Part shown: positions 1-8,952 of the stretch, piece by piece | How the letters are laid out: each line of letters opens with the position of its first letter | Numbering within the stretch: position 1 is the first letter of the stretch | Source: an uncultured Christensenella sp. | Lineage (GTDB): Bacteria; Bacillota; Clostridia; Christensenellales; Borkfalkiaceae | DNA length: 64,000 nt | Reading direction: 5' to 3' | NCBI GenBank assembly: GCA_910579295.1 | Contig: CAJTTC010000001.1 | Span: forward strand, 62,001-126,000 | Program-made: the position numbers and the translations under genes | The notes under the pieces: generated by a model | Told to the model about the DNA's origin: nothing | The model's database searches: none | The model's input: only the letters and a program-made list of their open reading frames with translations

Positions 1-1029
1 ATATTTTCTAAGTTAGTGGGTAAAAACGAGCCCTTGTACGGCAAGTTTGAACACCCCATTAAGGCACTTATCCAGAACGAAAGCAACGCTCTGGAAAAGA
101 AAAAGACGCTCCTCGATGTCCTTTTCAATGTCGAAAAATCCAACCGCTATGCGGAAACGACGATGGGGCAGACCGACTTTGATACTTTCCAGAGCGTTAA
201 AGAGGGCGCAGGGGCGGAGAACGACAGCATTGAGCTGGCGTTCAAAAAGACGATTGAGCATATCCCGTTTATGAAAGAGTTTACCATCACAAAGGAAATG
301 GCAGACGACTCGAAAATGGGCTTGGGTGCCAATGTCAAGGCTAAGCCTAAGGGCTTTGTCCGTGCGTACTACAAAACCCGTACTAAGCTCGCTGCGTGGG
401 CTTTGGCACACGCTACCGAAACGGGCGGCAAGTTTAATAAGGCGTATGTTGACCTTACTACGGGCGACGGTAAACCCGTATTCCACTCGGCGCACCCTTA
501 CTCGCAGGAAAAGTTTAAGGGCAAGACTCAGAGCAATTTCTATTTCAAGAGCGGCATTTGCGCCACCACGACGGCGTTTGAAAAAGCACTCGGACAGCTC
601 GCAAACAAAATGCGCAACTACAAGGACGAGAACGGCGAGACGATGGAATATGTGCCCGACACTATCATATTGCCTTGCAACCGCCCCGACCTTGAACAGA
701 TTGTCAAAAAGGTTGTCGGCTCCGAAAGAACAACGGGCACGGACTACAACGACATCAACACTCAGTACGGGAATTGGACTATCGTCATTTTATCGGGCTG
801 GGAAACTACGGACGACAGGTTTATGCTGATGTCGTCGGAGGCAAACGAGCAGCTTTTGGGCTCTATGTTCTATAACCGTGTAACTCTCGACATCAGGAGC
901 TACATCGACGAACATACCCGTAACAACATCTGGAACGGTTACTGCCGTTTCGGTATCGGTTTCACGACTTGGAAACACCTGCTCCTTGCTGTGGACGGAG
1001 CGACCTGCACGGGCGCGACGGCTCTTTAA
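1..1029 (+). CDS. Phage major capsid protein (5' end outside window)
   Basis: The reading frame is open to the left edge (codons ATA TTT TCT AAG TTA GTG), so the true start is probably upstream and the visible 343 residues are partial. I read it as an HK97-fold major head protein of the Mu gpT-like type. It has the internal HSAHP motif (around residue 160 from GTG 16), a long helical N-terminal half, and a C-terminal stretch about naming a purified-particle surface (DTIILPC, then YGNWTIVILSGW) often seen in these capsids. It is followed at once by a terminator hairpin and then tail genes, the usual place for a capsid gene. The family assignment is from recognised motifs, not alignment. Confidence 0.7.
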   Translation: MFSKLVGKNEPLYGKFEHPIKALIQNESNALEKKKTLLDVLFNVEKSNRYAETTMGQTDFDTFQSVKEGAGAENDSIELAFKKTIEHIPFMKEFTITKEMADDSKMGLGANVKAKPKGFVRAYYKTRTKLAAWALAHATETGGKFNKAYVDLTTGDGKPVFHSAHPYSQEKFKGKTQSNFYFKSGICATTTAFEKALGQLANKMRNYKDENGETMEYVPDTIILPCNRPDLEQIVKKVVGSERTTGTDYNDINTQYGNWTIVILSGWETTDDRFMLMSSEANEQLLGSMFYNRVTLDIRSYIDEHTRNNIWNGYCRFGIGFTTWKHLLLAVDGATCTGATAL

Positions 1030-1037
1030 TTTCGATA

Positions 1038-1072
1038 AAAACGCCCCGTCAAAAATACTTACGGGGCGTTTT
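1038..1072 (+). terminator. Terminator after the capsid gene
   Basis: AAAACGCCCCGT and ACGGGGCGTTTT form a perfect 12-bp stem around an 11-nt loop, ending in TTTT. It lies 9 nt after the capsid stop. A second hairpin (GGCTTGCG at 1084-1091 with CGCAAGCC at 1101-1108) sits just before the AAAAGGAGG of the next gene. The pair may attenuate rather than fully stop late transcription. Confidence 0.75.
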
Positions 1073-1144
1073 GACTCTGGACGGGCTTGCGGTTATGAGA
1101 CGCAAGCCTTGTCCTGAGGTTTATTCTCAAAAGGAGGTTTTGCT

Positions 1145-2071
1145 ATGACAATCAAAGAATTGTACGACTCTGTGGCGGAGCTCGGTTTTGAAACGGAGCT
1201 TGAAAGCGAGAGGTTAAACGGTTTTATCCTTGCAGCGAACAGAGCCATTGTGCAGATTAACCGCATAAGACCAGCTACCTCTATCTATAAACTCAATCAT
1301 TTTCCGCTTGTAAATAAGCTGAGCGAAAGCACTTACGAGCCTGTATGTAAAGACGACGAGGCTCTTATTTTTTCTACCGATGGCGCAAAAAGCTACTTTT
1401 TTGAGTGTAACGGCAACGGTATAGCAACTATCGAAAAAAGCACTGACTTTGGGGAGACTTGGGAGACGCTTGCAGCGGTTGAGCTTGTTTCCGAAAAAGG
1501 TCAGTTTGAAAAATACAGAGGTTTGATACTCGACGGGGATAAGCCGTATCTTGGCTTAGTCCGTATCAAATTTTCAGGGGATTATATTTATTGGGTGCAA
1601 AATGTGGCTATGTATGGGAGCCTGCTGTCGGCAGACCCTGAGAGCGTTCCTGCGTTCAGTAAATACATCTCCTATGATATTGCCAGCCTCACAGACGATT
1701 TTGTGTCGTTTGTGTGTCCTCCGATTACGGACGCACAGAGGGATAAGGGCTTTATCTTGAATACCGACTACTTTGTAGAGGGTGCAAGTAAAATCCTTAT
1801 CCCTGCGTCCATTAAAGGCGTTTACGATGTGGTGTATAACAGACGAAATAAACAGCTCTCGTTAAACGACGATATGGAGGAGACTAATATTGACCTTGAC
1901 AGCGAGCTTTGCTGTTTAATGCCTAATCTCGTTGCAAGCTATATCTGGGCGGACGACGAGCCGACAAAGGCTGAGTATTACCTGACGCTCTATAACGCTC
2001 AGGTTGCGGAAATTATGGCGAGAGAAAAGAACTTAAAGCCTGTCGTTTACCGCAATAAAACGGGGTGGTAG
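1145..2071 (+). CDS. Phage head-tail connector/adaptor-like protein
   Basis: A 308-residue protein starting at ATG 1145 behind a strong AAAAGGAGG. I do not see a catalytic motif. Position between capsid and stabilisation protein suggests a neck protein. So does its C-terminal part: a helix LMPNLVASYIWADD, then TKAEYYLTLYNAQ, resembling the KAEYY.. helix of adaptor or tail-tubular-A proteins. The central part is beta-rich. Its stop overlaps the alternative GTG start of the next gene and lies 2 nt before the preferred ATG, so the two are translationally coupled. The function is inferred from context. Confidence 0.5.
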   Translation: MTIKELYDSVAELGFETELESERLNGFILAANRAIVQINRIRPATSIYKLNHFPLVNKLSESTYEPVCKDDEALIFSTDGAKSYFFECNGNGIATIEKSTDFGETWETLAAVELVSEKGQFEKYRGLILDGDKPYLGLVRIKFSGDYIYWVQNVAMYGSLLSADPESVPAFSKYISYDIASLTDDFVSFVCPPITDAQRDKGFILNTDYFVEGASKILIPASIKGVYDVVYNRRNKQLSLNDDMEETNIDLDSELCCLMPNLVASYIWADDEPTKAEYYLTLYNAQVAEIMAREKNLKPVVYRNKTGW

Positions 2072-2073
2072 GT

Positions 2074-4719
2074 ATGGGCGTTTTAAGTAAAGCTGTAACC
2101 GAATACAGCAGGCACTACGGGAATTTTAAGGGCGTTGATTTTTCTAACGACCATACGCAGGTACACGCCTCACGCCTCGCTTATCTCGTCAATATGTACA
2201 AGGATTATAAGAGCGGACAGGGCGAGGCTCTGGAAACGATGGCAGGGTACAGGCGCAGGGCGGATTTCTCGCAGACGATTACCGTAAATTCAAGCGGTAT
2301 AGCTACCGCAACAGAGGTTACGGAGCCTAACCGTGAGATTTACGGTATTTTTTATTTCAAATCAAAGCTGGCTAACGGCGCAGAGCGTGTTGTTGTGCAT
2401 AGCGGCAAAAAACTCTACCTGTGGCACGATTACCCGTATTCGATAAATATACCGACGACTAAGGCTGTTTCCGCTCCTGAGCCCACTCAAAGCAACGAGG
2501 TGGGCGGCGTTACGCTCTACACTTACAACATCAACCTTGCTTTTAAGTGCGAGGGGATAATAAGCGTAAAATTACAATCTGGCTCGAATATTACGGGCGT
2601 TTCGTCTTTCAATAAGACTACCAAAATATTGTCGATTACGAGCTCTGAGGTGGGAGAGGGAGACATTTTAGAGGTTGAGTATTACGAGGGCATAACGACC
2701 AGCGCAGACCTGCTTTATTCGACTATGAACGAGCACAGGAGCGAGTATTTTATATTTAATAATTTGCTCTATATCATAGACGGTAAAAACTATCTCGTGT
2801 ACGACGGAGAGGAGATTATGCCCGTCGTAAATTACGGCGATAAGCACCCTGTTTATGTGCCTACTACCTACATAAATATTGTGCCGTCTGGCGAAAACGC
2901 CGACGCTGGCAAGGAGCACGAACAGAGGAATATTTTAACGCCGAGATTTAAGCACACATTTGTTGCTGACGGTACCACGAAAACCTTTTATATGAACGAG
3001 AATAATCTTGATTCTGTCGTCTCTGTAAAGGTTTACGGTACGACCTTAGCCGCCTCCGCATATACGGTGGATTTGGTAAACGGCAAAATCACGCTAAATA
3101 CGGCTCCTACAAAGCCTGAGGAGACGACGAGGACAGGCGGCTCAAAGTATGAGCAGGGCTACGCTGGCGTGGAAATAACAGCCTCTAAGACGCTTAAAAC
3201 CATAGACGGCGTTACGGTCAATATGGACGATATTGCGGAGCTCATAACGAAATGTACGCTCTGCACGACTTATGACGGCAGGGTATTCTGTACGGGAAAT
3301 CCCGACTACCATAACTATGTCTTTTTCTGCGGCAGGAATAACACGGGCTATGCTGACCCGTCGTATTTCGGTATTTTGAACTATATGCAGGACGGTGTAG
3401 GTATGTCGCCTATCACGGGTATAATGTGCGTTTCCGATACGCTGATGGTGCTCAAAAGCGATACGCAGCAGGATAGCGCAATTTATTTCCATACGGCTAC
3501 GGACAGTAATATACACCTTATGCCTCGCATTTACCCGTCCGTACAGGGGCTGTCTGGGCTTGGCTGTATGGGAGCCTGTTGCAATTTCCTTGACGACCCT
3601 ATATTTATTTCTCGTCTCGGCGTAGAGGGAGTAGGACAGTTAAAAATTGCCTCTGAGCGTTCCAACGAACACCGCAGCAGGTTGATTGATACAAAGCTCG
3701 TAAACACGGATTTGTCTCAGGTATGCCTTGAAGAGTGGGGCGGCTATCTCTGCGTGTTGACTGACGGTAAGATATTCCTTGCGGACAGCAGGCAACGCTA
3801 TCAGGACGAAACGGGAGCTATGCAATATGAGTGGTATTACCTTGAAAACATAGGTACTTGGGATAAGCAATACAGGGAGTATAAATACGCCAGCGTATTG
3901 CCTGAGGAGCTTGTGGGAGCAAAGGTCGAATACGACGGCGCAGAGTACGAGCTTGAACTTGCAACGAGCGTGAACACGGTAAACGACGAGCCTAAAAATC
4001 TCTGCGGCGAAATCGTAAACGAGCCAGACCTCAACGGGAATACGGACATTACCGTTTATTCAAAGCCCGTAACGGTACATATCGGGGAGACGGACTACAC
4101 TGTGGGCGTTTCTTATGTCATTTACACCGTAAAGGACGATTCGGGCGAGGTGGTTGAGCGACACGCTTATTTGTGCGAGACGAAAGGCAATTTTACGGGC
4201 GGCAAATTTAGAAAAGCCGTCGTACTGCGCTCTTTCAGCGATAATCTGTTTTTCGGGTGTGAAAACGGTATTGTGTGCTCGTTTAACTTTGACCTAAGAG
4301 GCGAGGACGGCGAACTGCCGACAACGACATACAGCTACGACAATAGGATTATTGTTTGCGGCTGCGCTACGGTAATGGATAATTGCGGAATACCGCATTT
4401 GACAAAGACGACGATTAAGCGTTCTACCGTAATAAAAACTAAATCTTTCAAAAACAGCTCGGCAAAAGTAAAGGTACGGACGAACAAAAAGCCTTATGTG
4501 CAGATTGCGAGAATAAACAACGCCATTTTCTCGTTTGAGGACTTGGATTTTTCCGACCTGACTTTTAACACGACAGAGCAGAGCCTGTTTGCGATAAAGG
4601 AGAAAGAGAAACAGTGGGTAGAAAAACAATACTACCTGTTTTCGGACGAATACCTTAAACCGTTTGCGCTGTTCTCAATTTCATATCGTTATCGTGTTGC
4701 AGGACGCTATAAGGGCTAA
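2074..4719 (+). CDS. Phage packaged-DNA stabilisation/tail tube-like protein
   Basis: An 881-residue protein from ATG 2074. An in-frame GTG at 2065 is possible, but ATG 2074 follows GGGGTGG at good spacing. The N-terminal region has the layout of P22 gp10/tail-tubular-B proteins, which form the closed neck of podovirus particles: a statement of the DNA-bound chain (LAYLVNMYKDYKSGQG), then ETMAGYRRR and IYGIFYF with a short beta strand pattern (VVVHSGKKLYLW). The remainder is a long run of beta-propeller-like repeats rich in Y, D and G. Neighbours (connector, fibre) agree. Similarity is by pattern only. Confidence 0.6.
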   Translation: MGVLSKAVTEYSRHYGNFKGVDFSNDHTQVHASRLAYLVNMYKDYKSGQGEALETMAGYRRRADFSQTITVNSSGIATATEVTEPNREIYGIFYFKSKLANGAERVVVHSGKKLYLWHDYPYSINIPTTKAVSAPEPTQSNEVGGVTLYTYNINLAFKCEGIISVKLQSGSNITGVSSFNKTTKILSITSSEVGEGDILEVEYYEGITTSADLLYSTMNEHRSEYFIFNNLLYIIDGKNYLVYDGEEIMPVVNYGDKHPVYVPTTYINIVPSGENADAGKEHEQRNILTPRFKHTFVADGTTKTFYMNENNLDSVVSVKVYGTTLAASAYTVDLVNGKITLNTAPTKPEETTRTGGSKYEQGYAGVEITASKTLKTIDGVTVNMDDIAELITKCTLCTTYDGRVFCTGNPDYHNYVFFCGRNNTGYADPSYFGILNYMQDGVGMSPITGIMCVSDTLMVLKSDTQQDSAIYFHTATDSNIHLMPRIYPSVQGLSGLGCMGACCNFLDDPIFISRLGVEGVGQLKIASERSNEHRSRLIDTKLVNTDLSQVCLEEWGGYLCVLTDGKIFLADSRQRYQDETGAMQYEWYYLENIGTWDKQYREYKYASVLPEELVGAKVEYDGAEYELELATSVNTVNDEPKNLCGEIVNEPDLNGNTDITVYSKPVTVHIGETDYTVGVSYVIYTVKDDSGEVVERHAYLCETKGNFTGGKFRKAVVLRSFSDNLFFGCENGIVCSFNFDLRGEDGELPTTTYSYDNRIIVCGCATVMDNCGIPHLTKTTIKRSTVIKTKSFKNSSAKVKVRTNKKPYVQIARINNAIFSFEDLDFSDLTFNTTEQSLFAIKEKEKQWVEKQYYLFSDEYLKPFALFSISYRYRVAGRYKG

Positions 4720-4730
4720 GGAGGCAGACT

Positions 4731-6317
4731 GTGAAAAAATTAAGCAACATCACAAACGAGCAAATAAAAGAGAGAGGTGTACAGGCATTAGCCGACAGAC
4801 CTAACGCCGCCTCGCAGTACGGACAGAGTGGACTTACGGCGGCTCAATTAAAGCTCTGGTTTGACAAGCTCGCTACTTTCCTTGCAGGCAAGATTAACGA
4901 GCTGCAAAACGCTATTTCGGGAAAAGACGCAGGCGAATATATCAGGTTAAAGCTGGACGCATACGGCGTTGATAACCTCGACGCTCTGGTTACGGCGTTT
5001 CTGAACGGCAATTTTGCAAAGGATATACTCAAAGTTTATCCGTCCGTAAGTGCGACGCAGGCAGTGGCATTGCAGACGCTCTTAAACAATACGGCTCTTG
5101 CTATAAGCCAACACGCCGAAAAACTTGACGCACTCGATACAAATAAGCTCAACAAAGTAACGGCGACCAACACATACAGACGGGCGTACATCATAACGCC
5201 TGAGGGCGAGCAGAGCGTCATAATCGTGTCTGAGAGCCCTGCTGAGGGGCGTGTGCCTGTTTACACGACGAGCGGCAGGTTGAACGCCGCAGACCCCGTT
5301 GTGGACGGGCAGGCGGCGACTAAGCGTTATACGGACACTCAGGATAAAAAGCTGGCTTGCGCCATCGACGCAGAGATAGACCCGACCAACTATGTTGTAA
5401 CGATAAAGCTCAAAAACAGTCTCGGTCAACAGCTTAGCCAGACGCAGTTTGACTTACCGCTTGAATCGGTGGTAGTGAGCGGCAGGTATGACGACGAAAA
5501 CAAAAAGGTTGTACTGACGCTCGAAAACGACGAGGAAATTTCTTTTAGTATTGCAGACCTCATAGACGGGCTCGTGAGCTCCGCAAAGCATAACGCCGAC
5601 ATCGGTCAGGCTAACGAGCGCATAAACGCCACAAACGCCGACCTTAACGATTTTAAGGACTATGTGGAACAGCACAAGGTTTTCTCAGGGTCAGCGATGT
5701 ACGCTGAGGAGGCGGAGGCGGCGAGAGGATATATCGGCGGCGGTAAAATCGACAGGCAATTCCGTAAGCTGTTTGCAGGCGGCGGATTAACGCTTAGCGT
5801 AACAGTGGATAGCGACTATAAGCTGACGGTTGCACTCAAAAATCAAAAAGGCGAAACGGTAAGCAGCGGTATGGTTGACCTGCCGATTGAAAGCCTTATT
5901 ACAAACGCCTCATACGCAAATAAAATCCTTACGCTCGTTTTCCAGAGCGGCGAGACGCTGAATATCAATATTTCCGATATTGTAAGCGGCTTGGTGCCCG
6001 AAACGAGAAAGGTAAACGGTAAGCCTCTGACAGCGGATATAACGCTTACGGCAAGCGATGTGGACGCATACGCAAAGAGCGAGACATATACAAAGACGCA
6101 GACGGGAAATGCGATAAGCGCAGCCGTTGAGGACGCTAAAACGGTGCTTAGGTTAGAGATGGCGGAAATAGACGGCGGAGGTGGCGGCTCCGATGGCTCG
6201 ACTGAGGCATTTTACGCTATGGAGGCGGAGAAAGCTCACGGCTATACTAAGGGCGGAGCTATTGACAAAAAATTTACGGAGATTTTGAGGCGTTTAAGTG
6301 CGCTTGAAAATAATTAA
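4731..6317 (+). CDS. Phage tail fibre/appendage protein with internal repeats
   Basis: A 528-residue protein using a GTG start 12 nt after the previous stop, preceded by AAGGAGG. It is built from repeated modules. DLPLESVVVSGRY...ISFSIADLIDGLV (about residues 242-285) recurs as DLPIESLITNASY...INISDIVSGLV (about 380-424). AEEAEAARGYIGGGKIDRQF (about 324-345) recurs as AMEAEKAHGYTKGGAIDKKF near the C-terminus. A VNGKPLTADITLTASDV segment near residue 430 is typical of phage fibre repeats. A Gly-rich linker (GGGGG) precedes the last module. It probably carries the DGR-diversified protein encoded next, but that link is inferred from gene order. Confidence 0.6.
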   Translation: MKKLSNITNEQIKERGVQALADRPNAASQYGQSGLTAAQLKLWFDKLATFLAGKINELQNAISGKDAGEYIRLKLDAYGVDNLDALVTAFLNGNFAKDILKVYPSVSATQAVALQTLLNNTALAISQHAEKLDALDTNKLNKVTATNTYRRAYIITPEGEQSVIIVSESPAEGRVPVYTTSGRLNAADPVVDGQAATKRYTDTQDKKLACAIDAEIDPTNYVVTIKLKNSLGQQLSQTQFDLPLESVVVSGRYDDENKKVVLTLENDEEISFSIADLIDGLVSSAKHNADIGQANERINATNADLNDFKDYVEQHKVFSGSAMYAEEAEAARGYIGGGKIDRQFRKLFAGGGLTLSVTVDSDYKLTVALKNQKGETVSSGMVDLPIESLITNASYANKILTLVFQSGETLNINISDIVSGLVPETRKVNGKPLTADITLTASDVDAYAKSETYTKTQTGNAISAAVEDAKTVLRLEMAEIDGGGGGSDGSTEAFYAMEAEKAHGYTKGGAIDKKFTEILRRLSALENN

Positions 6318-6331
6318 CAGGAGGACTTTTT

Positions 6332-7378
6332 ATGGTATCAGAAAAGAGCAAAATTTACGGCGTGGATAATGTAGGGCAGTCTGCGCCGACGCTTACGAGA
6401 ACGGACAGCGCAATAGGTCGCACCGTAACCGTTGGCGCAAGCGAGATTAAGAGCGATTTTGACCGTTGCTATCCGTGGAGCGATATGCACGAGGTCGTTG
6501 ACGACAGCGGAAATGTGTTTATCAGGATTCCTAAGTTTTACAGCAGAATCACTAAGAACGCAAACGGCACCTACAAACATCAGCTTTCGGGCTATCGTTA
6601 CGAGGGATTTACTACGCTGTTTGTTGACGGCAAGGGCAACGAAATCGACTATGTGCTTGTCGGTAAATACGAGGCGAGCGGAACGAGCGCAAAAGCTGAG
6701 TCTAAGAGCGGTAAGACCTGCCTCGTAAATGTAACCCTGCCTCAAATGCGGACAGCTTGCAAGGCGAACGGCGAGGGCTACCAGCAGTACGATTTCCTGA
6801 TTGACGCAATTATCAAGGAGCTGTTTTTAATTGAAATGGCTACCACAAATTCGCAGTCAATTATGTACGGCTATTTGAACGGAAACAGTGCGGCGGTGCA
6901 GACGGGGAGAACAGACGGGGTTAAAACCGCCTCAGGCTCCGAAATAAGCAATACGGACGGTAAGCACGCTTGCAAATACAGGGGAATTGAGAATCCGTGG
7001 GGCAATGTCTGGAAATGGTGCGACGGTATCACTTTCTCGGACGAAAAAGTTTATATCTGCCTTGACCCTACGCATTATGTCAGCGAGGACACGAATCCGC
7101 CGTATATCTATATGGGCGACAGACCGCTTGATGGAAATTGGATTAAAGGCATTGATTACTTTGATAAATTTCCTCTGCTCGGTTACATCAGCTCCGTGTC
7201 TGGGGGTAGCGATAGTACATACTACTGTGATTATAGCTGGTCGGAGGGCACGGTGCTGCTTGTCGGCGGTCGTTGGGACTATGGTCTCAATGGTGGGCTC
7301 TGGTGTTGGAGCGGTGGCGATGACGCTGGTGTCTCGGGCTCGGTCATCGGTGGTCGCCTTTGCTATAAACCTCTTTAA
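6332..7378 (+). CDS. DGR target: C-type lectin/FGE-like receptor-binding protein
   Basis: A 348-residue protein starting at ATG 6332 behind AGGAGG. The N-terminal half has an FIRIPKFY motif. The C-terminal half shows the formylglycine-generating-enzyme/C-type-lectin pattern seen in DGR variable proteins: NPWGNVWKWCDGI near residue 230, then a final GGRW..G...GLW.W....A...S...GGR domain. The last 35 residues are the variable region (codons 308-344). At the template AAY codons the gene now encodes L310, R314, D316, Y317, S327, G329, D330, V334 and V338. C325 replaces a template Tyr. The protein probably binds the phage's host receptor and is diversified by the adjacent reverse transcriptase. 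Confidence 0.88.
   Translation: MVSEKSKIYGVDNVGQSAPTLTRTDSAIGRTVTVGASEIKSDFDRCYPWSDMHEVVDDSGNVFIRIPKFYSRITKNANGTYKHQLSGYRYEGFTTLFVDGKGNEIDYVLVGKYEASGTSAKAESKSGKTCLVNVTLPQMRTACKANGEGYQQYDFLIDAIIKELFLIEMATTNSQSIMYGYLNGNSAAVQTGRTDGVKTASGSEISNTDGKHACKYRGIENPWGNVWKWCDGITFSDEKVYICLDPTHYVSEDTNPPYIYMGDRPLDGNWIKGIDYFDKFPLLGYISSVSGGSDSTYYCDYSWSEGTVLLVGGRWDYGLNGGLWCWSGGDDAGVSGSVIGGRLCYKPL
7251..7361 (+). repeat. DGR variable region (VR)
   Basis: This 111-bp stretch at the 3' end of the target gene matches 7451-7561 at a fixed offset of 200 bp. Eighteen positions differ. Sixteen of them are A in the template (VR positions 7259, 7260, 7271, 7272, 7277, 7280, 7305, 7311, 7316, 7317, 7319, 7331, 7332, 7343, 7344, 7358). 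Two are not: 7323 (A against template G) and 7337 (G against template C). The nearly unchanged 3' end (about 7345-7361) is where an initiation-of-mutagenic-homing site is expected. Confidence 0.93.
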
Positions 7379-7388
7379 GAGAGGGATT

Positions 7389-7414
7389 GCTAAGGGGGAA
7401 ACCTCCCCCTTAGC
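7389..7414 (+). other. Hairpin downstream of VR (DGR cruciform and/or terminator)
   Basis: GCTAAGGGGG (7389-7398) and CCCCCTTAGC (7405-7414) form a perfect 10-bp stem with a 6-nt loop, 28 nt after the VR. In the Bordetella phage DGR and others a hairpin close behind the VR promotes retrohoming. A loosely U-rich tail (GTATATTTTAC) means it could also terminate the late transcript. Confidence 0.75.
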
Positions 7415-7450
7415 GTATATTTTACTGTAACAAAAGGGTAGTGTGTGCAG

Positions 7451-7561
7451 CGGTGCTGAATGTCGGCGGTAATTGGAACAATGGTCTCAATGGTGGGCTC
7501 TGGTATTGGAACGGTAACAATGGCGCTGGTAACTCGCGCTCGAACATCGGTGGTCGCATTT
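7451..7561 (+). repeat. DGR template repeat (TR)
   Basis: The template copy of the VR, non-coding in context. It has 23 adenines in 111 bp, grouped as AAY codons in the target frame (it would read VGGNWNNGLNGGLWYWNG and so on), so mutation spares structural Gly and Trp codons and cannot make stop codons at AAY. It lies 118 bp upstream of the reverse transcriptase, the normal order target-VR-TR-RT. Sixteen of the 23 adenines differ in the current VR. Confidence 0.93.
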
Positions 7562-7678
7562 TAATCTTTACTTGGTCTATGGAACACGCACAATCCTTGC
7601 CTCTTGGCAAAAAACACTTCGATAAGAGGGCGGCTTAGTAGGTTAAATCTCGAAACGCCGTGAGAAGATTAAAAGGTT

Positions 7679-8776
7679 ATGAAACGGGTAGGTTATCTAT
7701 ACGAAAAGATGTTAAATCTTGACCTCATAAAGCTGGCGATACATAAAGCCGCTCAGGGCAAGACTACAAAAGACTATATTGCAGTAGTCCTTAACGATAT
7801 TGAAACCTACGCACAGAATATAAAGACTATGCTTGAAACGGGCGATGTGATATTGAGCCCTAACAAGCAAATCCCTCTATATGACCGCTCCTGCGAAAAG
7901 ACGAGGATAATAACGGTACCAAAATTTTATCCCGACCAGATTATACATTGGGTGGTTATGCTCGTTGTGGAGCCCGTCATAACGAAAGGTATGTACCGAT
8001 ATTCCTGCGGTAGCGTACCGAGCAGGGGCGGTATGGAGGCAAAACGCTTTATAGAGCGTGTTATCAAGCAGGGCAAGGCTCGCTATGTCGCTAAGCTGGA
8101 TATATCAAAGTTTTTTAACAATGTAAAGCCAGCAATCCTGATGTCGCTTTTCAGGCGCAAAATCAAAGACGAGAAATTTCTACGGTTGATAGAGAAAGTG
8201 TTGGAGAACGGCGGCGACTGCCTCCCGATAGGATATTACACCTCTCAATGGTTTAGCAATTTCTATTTAGAGAGATTCGACCATTTTGTGAAAGAGCAGT
8301 TAAAGGTGCAGGATTACATAAGGTTTGTTGACGATATGGTGTTATTCGGCACAAACAAACGAAAGCTCCGCAGGGCTGTTGAGGCAATGAACGAGTACCT
8401 GAAAACAAATCTCGGCTTAAAGCTGAAAGATAATTACCAGATATGGAAAATTCACAGCCGCCCGATAGACTTTGTGGGATTTCGTTTTTACAAGAACAAA
8501 ACACTGCTCAGAAAGAAAATCTATTTCAGGTTATGCCGCCGCCTGAGAAATGTCAAAAAGGCGAACCACATAACCGTCAAGCAAGCTCAGGGGCTGTTAT
8601 CGCTTACGGGCTGGCTAACTCACATTAACGGCTTAAAATTCTACAAGGAGCGAATTTACCCGATTGCTCCAAAGTGGAAATTAAAAAGCATAGTAAGTAA
8701 ACACTCAAAAAAATTAAACGGAGGTATCAACGATGGCAAGGGTATTCAGCAAAGAAAAGTGGCTGCAATCGGCTAA
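7679..8776 (+). CDS. DGR reverse transcriptase
   Basis: A 365-residue reverse transcriptase, the usual length for DGR enzymes. Visible motifs: RIITVPKFYPDQIIHW (residues 76-91), YSCGSVPSRG (108-117), LDISKFFNN with catalytic Asp141, IGYYTSQ (184-190, the [I/V/L]GxxxSQ signature that separates DGR enzymes from group II and retron enzymes), and RFVDD with Asp218 and Asp219. It would copy TR RNA with errors at adenines and write the cDNA into the VR. The start ATG 7679 follows AAAAGG. Its last 44 bp overlap the next gene. No Avd gene lies between target and TR. Confidence 0.93.
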   Translation: MKRVGYLYEKMLNLDLIKLAIHKAAQGKTTKDYIAVVLNDIETYAQNIKTMLETGDVILSPNKQIPLYDRSCEKTRIITVPKFYPDQIIHWVVMLVVEPVITKGMYRYSCGSVPSRGGMEAKRFIERVIKQGKARYVAKLDISKFFNNVKPAILMSLFRRKIKDEKFLRLIEKVLENGGDCLPIGYYTSQWFSNFYLERFDHFVKEQLKVQDYIRFVDDMVLFGTNKRKLRRAVEAMNEYLKTNLGLKLKDNYQIWKIHSRPIDFVGFRFYKNKTLLRKKIYFRLCRRLRNVKKANHITVKQAQGLLSLTGWLTHINGLKFYKERIYPIAPKWKLKSIVSKHSKKLNGGINDGKGIQQRKVAAIG

Positions 8777-8942
8777 CAAGGACAGGGCAAAAGGTATTTT
8801 GACCCAACAGGAAATTGAGGACGCTCAGGAAATCTGGGTAAACGACCTCGACGGCAAGACCTATGAGGACATCAACGCAAATGGCGATGTATGCACCAGA
8901 GAGGATTGGTTTGTCGAAACGGGCGGCGGCGAAAACGAATAA
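8733..8942 (+). CDS. Small acidic phage protein, unknown function
   Basis: A 69-residue protein starting at ATG 8733 inside the last 44 bp of the reverse transcriptase gene, with a clear GGAGG ten nt upstream. It is mostly helical, ends in an acidic tail (TGGGENE), and contains a DLDGKTYEDINANGDV stretch reminiscent of a Ca-binding loop. It is too short and of the wrong composition to be a standard Avd (about 110-130 residues, basic). I do not recognise the family. Being coupled to the reverse transcriptase makes a DGR accessory role worth testing. Confidence 0.6.
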   Translation: MARVFSKEKWLQSANKDRAKGILTQQEIEDAQEIWVNDLDGKTYEDINANGDVCTREDWFVETGGGENE

Positions 8943-8952
8943 GGAGCGCAGT

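Noticed and set aside
7441-7638. Open frame across the template repeat
   Set aside because: It reads the TR in the target frame, but the TR is a non-coding template; no ribosome binding site and no place for a separate product.
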